Shown piece after piece: positions 1 through 5,456 of a DNA stretch of 5,904 bases; the stretch's first letter is position 1; every line of letters begins with the position of its first letter. Source of the stretch: Candidatus Omnitrophota bacterium (GTDB taxonomy: Bacteria > Omnitrophota > Gorgyraeia > Duberdicusellales > 4484-171). A program made the translations under genes and the position numbers. The stretch spans positions 1 to 5,904 of the forward strand of contig JAMWDA010000096.1 of NCBI GenBank assembly GCA_023818995.1, written 5' to 3'. The notes beneath the pieces are model-generated. The model saw only the letters and a list, made by a program, of their open reading frames with translations, was not told where the DNA came from and ran no database searches.

Positions 1-1477
1 ATTTCATAAATGCTTCCTCACCAAAAAGGTTAAGAAGAAACTTCTTAATAACGTTAAACTCGCCGTTATTAAAAATTACCCAGATAACAGGTATATTGTA
101 TTGCACAGCAGTCATTAATTCAAAACCAGCCATCTGATAAGCACCATCACCACAACCGCAAATAACCGTTTTATCAGGAAGTGCACACTTTATCCCAATA
201 GCCGCATCCACATGACTTGCCATAGGACCAAAACTACCAGGATTTTGATACCTCTGATTCTGCGTAAGGTGCAAGTAACAGTTAAGCCAAAGCATATGTG
301 CCCCCGCATCACCTAAAACAATTGCCTCCTTGGGTAAATTCCTTGACATAACTTTTACAAGTTCAGCAGGATGAATTTTATTCCCCGAATAATCAATAGG
401 TGAATCATACCAAAACTCTTTTTGAATTATTTTAGGATTAACTTTCCCTACTTTACCCTTTAATCTTTCCATTATCGCTTTAATAGCCAACTTAGCATCA
501 CTTATAATTCCGCAATCAGCTTTATAAACTTTATTTATCTCATTAGGGTCAATATTGATATGAATTAAAGTTTTACCTTTATACAAATCTTGCTTAAAAC
601 CAAATGTCGCATTTTGGGCAAAGGAGTTACCTATAGCGATAACTAATTTAGCTAAATCAAAATAATTATTTGCTCCTGGATCGCCACTTGTCCCGTAAAC
701 TCCCAAAGCTAAAGGGTGATCTTCAGAAATAATCCCTTTAGCATCCATTGTAGTAGCAAAAGGTATATTAAACCTCTCTATAAATTCTATAATCTCTCTT
801 TGAGCTTGGCTCCTTAATGCTCCATAACCCACGAGTAGCATAATATCTAAATTTCTCTCTATCGCTTTAGAAATTATCTCTACGGCTAACTCTATATCTT
901 CTTCTTTAGGTAAGACTGGTTTTATATCCAATTTTATATTCCTAAAATTACTCACTTTAGCAATAGTAATATTCTTCGGCACATGAATATGAACCGGTCC
1001 CGGCCGACCTTCAAAAGCAAGATTTATTGCCTCTTCTAAAATATCACAGGTAGCATCAGCATCCTCTATAATAAAGGATTTCTTCGTAGTAGAAGAAAAT
1101 ATTTTTCTTCCATCAGGAGTTCTATTCAACCCTGTATCTTCGTTTAAAGCTCCTTTACCTCTATCCGGTTTAGAAGTATACCCTGAGATTGCCAATACAG
1201 GTAAGGAATCAGAATAAGCTACAGCTAATCCCGAAAGGAGATTAAATTCTCCCGGCCCACCAGTAGCAAAACAAACGCCTAACTTATTATTAGAAAACAT
1301 AGCATAACCACAAGCCATAAAAGATGCTCCTTGCTCATCTCTAATAATTATAGTTTTTATTTTATCCGAGCGCTTAAGAGCAAGAAGCATGCTACCATTA
1401 ACTTGACCTGTTCCTCCGAAAACATGATCAACACCTATTAACTCCAATGTCTTAACAATTGCCTCATTGGTATCCAT
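1..1477 (-). CDS. Thiamine-diphosphate-dependent enzyme, acetolactate synthase-like large subunit (C-terminus cut by window edge)
   Basis: The open frame runs from ATG at 1477 to the left edge: 492 codons without a stop. The family is usually about 550 residues, so roughly the last 60 are missing. All three ThDP-enzyme domains are visible. The N-terminal PYR domain (about 1-170) has the cofactor-activating Glu48 in RDEQGA and a GGPGEFN loop at 73-79. The middle domain spans about 190-330. The C-terminal PP domain (from about 370) has the metal/diphosphate motif G443-D444-G445 followed by N470-N471-G-E473; the Asp444-Asn471 spacing of 27 fits acetohydroxyacid synthases. Known for the family: carboligation or decarboxylation of 2-oxo acids. 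The substrate cannot be read from sequence. No ilvN-type regulatory subunit is visible, and GPGEFN differs from the usual GPGATN, so a true biosynthetic IlvB is not assured. AGGAGAG lies 4 nt before the ATG. The start is 1 nt after the tautomerase stop, so the two are probably co-translated. Confidence 0.93.
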   Translation of the reverse strand, partial: MDTNEAIVKTLELIGVDHVFGGTGQVNGSMLLALKRSDKIKTIIIRDEQGASFMACGYAMFSNNKLGVCFATGGPGEFNLLSGLAVAYSDSLPVLAISGYTSKPDRGKGALNEDTGLNRTPDGRKIFSSTTKKSFIIEDADATCDILEEAINLAFEGRPGPVHIHVPKNITIAKVSNFRNIKLDIKPVLPKEEDIELAVEIISKAIERNLDIMLLVGYGALRSQAQREIIEFIERFNIPFATTMDAKGIISEDHPLALGVYGTSGDPGANNYFDLAKLVIAIGNSFAQNATFGFKQDLYKGKTLIHINIDPNEINKVYKADCGIISDAKLAIKAIMERLKGKVGKVNPKIIQKEFWYDSPIDYSGNKIHPAELVKVMSRNLPKEAIVLGDAGAHMLWLNCYLHLTQNQRYQNPGSFGPMASHVDAAIGIKCALPDKTVICGCGDGAYQMAGFELMTAVQYNIPVIWVIFNNGEFNVIKKFLLNLFGEEAFMK

Positions 1478-1478
1478 A

Positions 1479-1709
1479 TCACTCTCCTGTTTTTTGCTGG
1501 TTAAACTTACCTACAGCCAATTTTGGTGGACGTTGAGAAAATAAAACTCCATCGCAGGCAGCATTATCTAAAGTGTAACCATTAAAGAAAAGATAAATCC
1601 TATCCTTAGGAACTTTTGTTATCTCCGAAAAAATTGTTATGTATTTATCAGCAAGGATCTTTTTCTGCTCATCGGTAAGTTCTAAGGAATGGATAATTAT
1701 TGCCGGCAT
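1479..1709 (-). CDS. Small tautomerase-superfamily protein (4-OT/MIF-like)
   Basis: A 76-residue protein starting Met-Pro-Ala-Ile-Ile-Ile-His. After Met removal, Pro1 would be the catalytic base that defines the 4-oxalocrotonate tautomerase/MIF superfamily, and the length suits a single beta-alpha-beta 4-OT subunit, which oligomerises. The TDEQKKILADK helix matches 4-OT (SDEQKETL). The position of 4-OT Arg11 is not Arg (Leu/Thr here). The stretch PKDRIYLFFNGYTLDNAACDG (split at residues 34-53) reads more like the C-terminal part of MIF (SPDRVYINYYD...). Activity on an enol/keto substrate is inferred; the substrate is unknown. GGGAGG stands 6 nt upstream of ATG. It begins about 45 nt after the terminator U-run of the preceding operon and ends 1 nt before the ThDP enzyme, so it probably acts with that enzyme on 2-oxo acid chemistry. 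Confidence 0.8.
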   Translation of the reverse strand: MPAIIIHSLELTDEQKKILADKYITIFSEITKVPKDRIYLFFNGYTLDNAACDGVLFSQRPPKLAVGKFNQQKTGE

Positions 1710-1753
1710 ATTCTTCCTCCCTATTTTATCAAAACTAATAGAAAAACCTTTCT

Positions 1754-1802
1754 AAAAAGCTAACACCCTCCCTAAAGTATAAAAAGAGCTTTAGGGAGGG
1801 TG
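1754..1802 (-). terminator. Rho-independent terminator of the glgX-to-DJ-1 operon
   Basis: Arms 1764-1777 (CACCCTCCCTAAAG) and 1789-1802 form a perfect 14-bp stem with an 11-nt loop (1778-1788). On the minus strand the stem is followed by TTAGC and then five Ts (1758-1754), with a second T5 run a little further on. It starts 10 nt after the TAG stop of the DJ-1 gene. The U-run is slightly displaced from the stem base, so termination may be partial. On the plus strand the T-rich stretch is further from the stem and no plus-strand gene converges here, so I assign it to the minus strand. Confidence 0.85.
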
Positions 1803-1812
1803 CTATCATTTC

Positions 1813-2637
1813 CTATTTTTTCTTACTCTTTTTAGAGGGTTTAGACGCGCTTTTTTTCATCTTTTCTTTTTCTAATTTTGCTAATATTTCCACAATTTTC
1901 TCTCCATAAGCAATAGAAGATTCTACTGAAGTCCCCGTAACAAATGGCCAATCAAAAACAACCTTGGGTCTGGTACGAGTTGCCTTAGCATCGGCAATAC
2001 ACTTACCACGTGGTCCCACTGCATCTCTTACAATATGTTCAAGAGGCCATAAAAAACCAGGGGTATGTAAACCTACTGCTCCGCTATTATCAGGAGTAGC
2101 ACCATACAACTCATAAGTAAAATCAAAATCTGGCCCATAGAAATCCCAAGCTGCCGGATGAGCAGCAATCTTTTTACCATAGATTACACTCTTCTTCGTT
2201 TTTGGGTTCCTGCAGAATACTAAAGTAGCTACCGAATAACAAAGTGCACCAACTAACTTTTTCTGCTCTAACGCATCAAGGATAAGCTTATGTAAATTGT
2301 AATTATTGCACATATCTAACATTGCTCCTAAACCACCGGTAAGAACCAAAGCATCGTAATCAGACATCTTAGCATCTTTGAATTTAATAGGGTGTGTCCA
2401 CTCATCACCATCGGTTAACTCCTTAATTCTCTGACATACATCAGGTGGATTAACATGGAATTTAATAATTGGGTCAAAAAAATTGGGGTCAACGCTAACA
2501 GCTAACGGTAATGGTTTCTTACCAAACCATGTAGCTAAGGTTACCTGATGCCCAGCTTTTTTAATAATATCCCATGGCGCCTGTAATTCTTCACCCCATG
2601 TACCAAAATTTGTAGCACATATCAAAACTTTTGCCAT
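1813..2637 (-). CDS. DJ-1/PfpI-superfamily protein (Hsp31-like size) with Lys-rich C-terminal tail
   Basis: 274 residues; class I glutamine-amidotransferase-like fold. The N-terminal strand KVLICATN is followed by GEELQAPWDI, where Glu17 (four before Pro21) aligns with the conserved DJ-1 Glu that lowers the Cys pKa. GG at 101-102 forms the usual small-residue turn, and the nucleophile elbow is GALCYSVA with Cys133. FVTGTSVESS (232-241) matches the family's C-terminal TGxxPxSS segment. The residue after the Cys is Tyr134, not the His of the CHG proteases/deglycases, so a standard Cys-His dyad is absent. The family includes glyoxalase III, deglycases, chaperones and peptidases; the activity here is undetermined. 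Residues 257-274 are almost all Lys/Ser, a likely disordered tail with an A7 run in its codons. AAGGAGGT sits 5 nt before ATG. It is the last gene before the terminator, 29 nt after the cupin. Confidence 0.9.
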   Translation of the reverse strand: MAKVLICATNFGTWGEELQAPWDIIKKAGHQVTLATWFGKKPLPLAVSVDPNFFDPIIKFHVNPPDVCQRIKELTDGDEWTHPIKFKDAKMSDYDALVLTGGLGAMLDMCNNYNLHKLILDALEQKKLVGALCYSVATLVFCRNPKTKKSVIYGKKIAAHPAAWDFYGPDFDFTYELYGATPDNSGAVGLHTPGFLWPLEHIVRDAVGPRGKCIADAKATRTRPKVVFDWPFVTGTSVESSIAYGEKIVEILAKLEKEKMKKSASKPSKKSKKK

Positions 2638-2666
2638 AATCTACCTCCTTAATTTTAAATTTTCCC

Positions 2667-2999
2667 TTACTCATCTTTCCAAGGAAAATCTAATTTTACC
2701 GGACTAAATACATCAATAGCTTCTGTATCGCCAATAGCAACGAACTCATGAAGTACATTAGGAGGGATAAAATAGGCATCACCAGCCTTAAGTTCCGCTG
2801 TCTCCTCTCCTACGATCATTTTAAATCCACCTTTAATAACATAACCAAACTGTTCTTGAGAGTGTTTATGCATCTTTACCACACTACCATCAGCCATATC
2901 CCAATGTTGAACATTCATATTTTTGCCCGCACCAAGATACTGTCTAATAACTCCTCCTCCCATATCTATTTTTTTTAACTTATCTCTAAAGATAAACAT
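2667..2999 (-). CDS. Single-domain cupin, KdgF-like
   Basis: 110 residues, a small monocupin. Motif 1 is GSVVKMHKHSQEQFGYVIKG (39-58), giving metal ligands His44, His46 and Gln50 (the HxH...Q variant); motif 2 is GDAYFIPPNVLHEF (73-86) with His84 as the fourth ligand. The C-terminal IDVFSPVKLDFPW is typical of the KdgF-type cupins, whose characterised member KdgF converts unsaturated uronates to the linear ketone form. Sequence alone does not prove that activity; other cupins with this pattern are sugar-binding or of unknown role. No helix-turn-helix is present, so it is not a cupin regulator. GGGGGTGA directly before ATG supports this start over Met13, which has no such site. It lies 14 nt downstream of the PfpI gene and 29 nt upstream of the second DJ-1 gene. 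Confidence 0.88.
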   Translation of the reverse strand: MFIFRDKLKKIDMGGGVIRQYLGAGKNMNVQHWDMADGSVVKMHKHSQEQFGYVIKGGFKMIVGEETAELKAGDAYFIPPNVLHEFVAIGDTEAIDVFSPVKLDFPWKDE

Positions 3000-3013
3000 C
3001 TCACCCCCTTCCC

Positions 3014-3574
3014 TTAAGAAATTAACTCAATAATTTTTTTAGCAAAAAGATGGCAATGTCCACCACTACGGGCAGTAACGAGGTCCTTATCTACAACGAC
3101 ATCTTTATCTACATAGATAGCACCCATATTTTTTATATCTCCTAAAAGATTATTGTGCACAACTACCTTTCTACCCCTAACTAATTCAGGAACAGGGGAT
3201 AAAAGCCACATACCATGGCAGATCACTCCTTTAATGATACTCTTCTCTTTAAAAACCCTTTTCAAAAATTCTACTGCCGGAGGTAGTTTATTTATATCTT
3301 CAGTATATCTTAACCTATCTGCCACCATTCCCGCGGGAATAATAAATGCAGAGTAACTCTTCAATGCATCGTTATCCATATTCTCAAAACTCTCGTTAAC
3401 TTCAAAAGGGATATGATACTCGTGGCCTTTAAAAGTTAATGAAGGCTGACCCCAAAGCCTTGTCAAAAAATGAACATCTATACCTTCCTCAGCGAATCTA
3501 AACTTATAATACCATATTTCTGGTTCATAGAAATCACTCTCCATAAGTATACCTATCTTTTTAATCTTCTTCAT
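3014..3574 (-). CDS. DJ-1/PfpI family protein (PfpI/YajL type)
   Basis: 186 residues, the usual length for PfpI-type proteins. The strand KIGILME leads into FYEPEIWYY, where Glu19 aligns with the conserved acidic residue of PfpI. IIPAG (78-82) replaces the common GG turn. The nucleophile elbow is GVICHGMW with Cys119-His120-Gly121, so the catalytic Cys and adjacent His are kept. VRGRKVVVHNN and LVTARS (165-170) are family signatures near the C-terminus; the tail GGHCHLFAKKII carries a second Cys (174) flanked by His. Known members are peptidases, deglycases or stress proteins; the exact role here is unknown. The ATG overlaps the stop of the PP2C gene by ATGA (4 nt) and has its own AAGGAG site, indicating co-transcription and probable translational coupling with the partner-switch genes. 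There is no signal peptide, so it is cytoplasmic. Confidence 0.92.
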   Translation of the reverse strand: MKKIKKIGILMESDFYEPEIWYYKFRFAEEGIDVHFLTRLWGQPSLTFKGHEYHIPFEVNESFENMDNDALKSYSAFIIPAGMVADRLRYTEDINKLPPAVEFLKRVFKEKSIIKGVICHGMWLLSPVPELVRGRKVVVHNNLLGDIKNMGAIYVDKDVVVDKDLVTARSGGHCHLFAKKIIELIS

Positions 3575-4728
3575 ATTAAGCTCCTTTTCCCAAAAAATTT
3601 TAGTGCCACCATAGTGATATCATCAGACTGAGGTGCACCATTAGCAAAATTATCTATCTCTTGGCGAATAGCATTAACTATGTCTCTTACACTGGAATAT
3701 CTGCTCCTTACCCTCTCCAAAGTCTCCTTTAACCTATTTTCAGAAAATAATCTCTTCTGATTATCCATAGCTTCGGTAACCCCATCGGTATAAAGGAAAA
3801 CTATATCGTTTGGTTTAAGCATAATCTTTTTACAGATAAACTTATTATTTTCTACAATTCCTGCTACACAACTCTTAGGTAAACTAAAAAAATCAAAGCA
3901 TCTATCTTCCCCACATATAAGCGGTGGATTATTACCAGCATTAGAAAATTCCAACTCACCAGTAGTGGTATTTAATACCATACAGAATATAGTTACAAAC
4001 ATACAAGCCCTATTTTCTGAACATAGAAGATTATTCACTCGAGTAACTACTTCATCGAGATTAAACCCACGTAATGCTTCTGCTTTCAATAAAACCTTGG
4101 TAGTAGCCATAAATAAAGCTGCAGGCACTCCTTTACCAGAAACATCACCGATAGCCACAAGCAATCTATCCTTATCCACAAAAAAGAAATCGTAGAAATC
4201 GCCCCCTACCTCTTTAGCGGGATCCATTATAGCAAAAATATCAAATTCTTTCCTCTCAGGAAAAGGAGGAAAGTTTTGCGGTAACATACTCGTTTGAATA
4301 TCTCTTGCTATTCTTAATTCACTCTCTATACGTTCTCTCTCTGCTGTTTCCCTCTTCAAGTTCTCTATAAATCTTTGAATACTGGTTTGCATAACCTCAA
4401 TTGCTAAATTAGGGTTATCTTTAAAGAATTTAATTATACCTTCTCTATCCATCGTATAAACCTCTAAGTCATCCTCACAGATTGCCGAAGCTGTTCTCTC
4501 TTTAAGTATAGAAAATACCCCCATCTCACCAATTATCTGATTACTACCAATCACTTTATCCAACTCAGGTAGTCTTATAGAACCCTTTTTTATATAGAAC
4601 ATCTTATCTGCCTTATCACCCTTCTTAAAAATAACTTCCCCCTTCTTATATATCTCTTTGTTCATATAAGCGATTGGCCAACGACAAGCTTCTTTTTCTG
4701 AATTTGACGAACCTATATTTTCGCTCAT
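3571..4728 (-). CDS. cNMP-binding domain + PP2C/SpoIIE serine phosphatase (RsbU-like)
   Basis: 385 residues in three parts. Residues about 22-118 form a cyclic-nucleotide-binding domain (KKGEVIFKKGDKADKMFYIKKG, residues 28-49, then IGEMGVF...ERTASA at 66-82); Glu68 and Arg78 of the phosphate-binding cassette are present, so ligand binding is plausible. Residues about 118-148 (FIENLKRETAERERIESELR, then DIQTSMLP) form a coiled-coil signalling linker. From about 160 to 377 is the SpoIIE/PP2C domain with GGDFYD (175-180), GDVSGKG (194-200), NAGNNPP, YTDGVTEA (313-320) and QSDDITMV (367-374); metal-binding Asp177, Asp195, Asp315 and Asp369/370 are all visible. The predicted role is dephosphorylation of the phospho-STAS protein two genes upstream, antagonising the kinase. 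The ATG overlaps the kinase stop by ATGA with only a weak AAGAAG site, so translation likely depends on coupling. There are no transmembrane segments. Confidence 0.95.
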   Translation of the reverse strand: MSENIGSSNSEKEACRWPIAYMNKEIYKKGEVIFKKGDKADKMFYIKKGSIRLPELDKVIGSNQIIGEMGVFSILKERTASAICEDDLEVYTMDREGIIKFFKDNPNLAIEVMQTSIQRFIENLKRETAERERIESELRIARDIQTSMLPQNFPPFPERKEFDIFAIMDPAKEVGGDFYDFFFVDKDRLLVAIGDVSGKGVPAALFMATTKVLLKAEALRGFNLDEVVTRVNNLLCSENRACMFVTIFCMVLNTTTGELEFSNAGNNPPLICGEDRCFDFFSLPKSCVAGIVENNKFICKKIMLKPNDIVFLYTDGVTEAMDNQKRLFSENRLKETLERVRSRYSSVRDIVNAIRQEIDNFANGAPQSDDITMVALKFFGKRSLI

Positions 4729-5132
4729 AACTTCTTAACAAAAGTCAAAATATTTTTACCATCCTCCCTATGATAAGATACATCATCCATAGTTTTACGC
4801 AAAAGGTATATCCCTAAACCACCTATCTTTCTTTCTTCTATAGGTGCGTTTATATCAGGTGAAGGTTTATCCAAAGGATTAAAGGAAATACCCCAATCCA
4901 CAACCTCTACCTTTATACCTTTATCATCCTGTAAAGGAACACAGGTTATCTCCATTTCACCTGCTCCTTTTGGATAGGCATAATTGATAATATTTACGAT
5001 AACCTCTTCTGAGGCAAGTTCAAGTTCATAAATTTTTTTATTATCAAATCCTAACTCTTTAGCCGAATTTTTAATAAAATCTATGGCGGGATATAAACTA
5101 TTCTTTACCGCGGGCAATATAACTTTCCCCAT
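4725..5132 (-). CDS. RsbW-like GHKL serine kinase / anti-sigma factor
   Basis: With the chosen start it is 135 residues, a single HATPase_c_2 domain. The N-box is ELASEEVIVNIINYAY, with the Glu-x3-Asn pair that binds Mg-ATP. The G1 box is VEVVDWGISFNP (Asp-Trp-Gly) and the G2 box is IGGLGIYLLRKTMDDVSY, all in the usual order. Known for the family: the kinase phosphorylates a STAS anti-anti-sigma factor on Ser and sequesters a sigma factor or other partner when the STAS protein is phosphorylated. I prefer ATG at 5132 to a TTG at 5156: the ATG has AAGGA 5 nt upstream and falls 1 nt after the STAS stop, whereas the TTG has no such site and would overlap the STAS gene by 23 nt. It ends in an ATGA overlap with the phosphatase gene. 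No sigma-factor partner is encoded in the window. Confidence 0.93.
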   Translation of the reverse strand: MGKVILPAVKNSLYPAIDFIKNSAKELGFDNKKIYELELASEEVIVNIINYAYPKGAGEMEITCVPLQDDKGIKVEVVDWGISFNPLDKPSPDINAPIEERKIGGLGIYLLRKTMDDVSYHREDGKNILTFVKKL

Positions 5133-5142
5133 ATTAATCCTT
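5133..5142 (-). promoter_or_regulatory. Ribosome binding site that decides the RsbW-like start
   Basis: On the minus strand AAGGA (5142-5138) is followed by the 5-nt spacer TTAAT and then ATG at 5132. It lies inside the last codons and stop of the STAS gene, so ribosomes finishing that gene are well placed to restart. The alternative TTG at 5156 has no purine-rich site upstream (AT-rich TTTTATGATTA). Confidence 0.75.
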
Positions 5143-5454
5143 ATAGGTATCTTCAATAATCATAAAATTATCTAATCCACTCATCTTAATTACATTAAGA
5201 ACTGCTTCTTGAGGTGAAATTAAATACACTTTAGAATCAACTCCTATCTTCTGTTTGGCAAATATAATTACCCGTAAACCAGCACTTGATATATACTCTA
5301 AATCTTTAGCAAAAAAAACTAATCTTTCAATTTTTTTATCTGTAACTTTCTTTAATTCCTCTTGTAAGTTACCAGCATTGGTAGCATCTAATCTACCACT
5401 AAGCTTAATTTTAGCTACCCCCTTTTCATAATTTACAGAAAAATTTGATTCCAT
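5134..5454 (-). CDS. STAS-domain anti-anti-sigma factor (RsbV/SpoIIAA-like)
   Basis: 106 residues, a single STAS domain of normal length. The early strand VAKIKLSGRLDATNAGNL (13-30) matches the family pattern, and the signature DLEYISSAGLRVI (51-63) holds the candidate phosphorylation site Ser56/Ser57. Aligned without gaps from memory to SpoIIAA, Ser58 of that protein would correspond to Ala58 here, so Ser57 is the more likely acceptor in this SSAG subgroup. The C-terminal PQEAVLNVIKMSGLDNFMII is typical (helix plus last strand). Known role: unphosphorylated, it binds the RsbW-like kinase and frees its partner; the kinase phosphorylates it and the PP2C enzyme reverses this. AAGGAG is 10 nt upstream, inside the last codons of glgX, and the ATG lies 2 nt after the glgX stop. 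The kinase gene begins 1 nt after its own stop. Confidence 0.94.
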   Translation of the reverse strand: MESNFSVNYEKGVAKIKLSGRLDATNAGNLQEELKKVTDKKIERLVFFAKDLEYISSAGLRVIIFAKQKIGVDSKVYLISPQEAVLNVIKMSGLDNFMIIEDTYKD

Positions 5455-5456
5455 AA

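Noticed and set aside
1..1477. Calling the ThDP enzyme ilvB
   Set aside because: Fold and cofactor residues fit, but substrate specificity cannot be read, no regulatory subunit is seen, and the tautomerase neighbour suggests another role.
1764..1802. The 14-bp inverted repeat as an operator, attenuator or mobile-element end
   Set aside because: Single copy, placed 10 nt after a stop codon and followed by T runs on the transcribed strand, so a terminator explains it; no direct repeats or transposase are nearby.
2748..2978. Plus-strand open frame of 76 codons
   Set aside because: It is the complement of the cupin gene, which has complete motifs and a ribosome site; the plus-strand product resembles nothing and has no upstream site.
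3153..3356. Plus-strand open frame of 67 codons
   Set aside because: Antisense to the PfpI gene, whose active-site motif lies in the same stretch; no independent support.
3965..4195. Plus-strand open frame of 76 codons
   Set aside because: Antisense to the PP2C domain core (GDVSGKG region); clearly a shadow.
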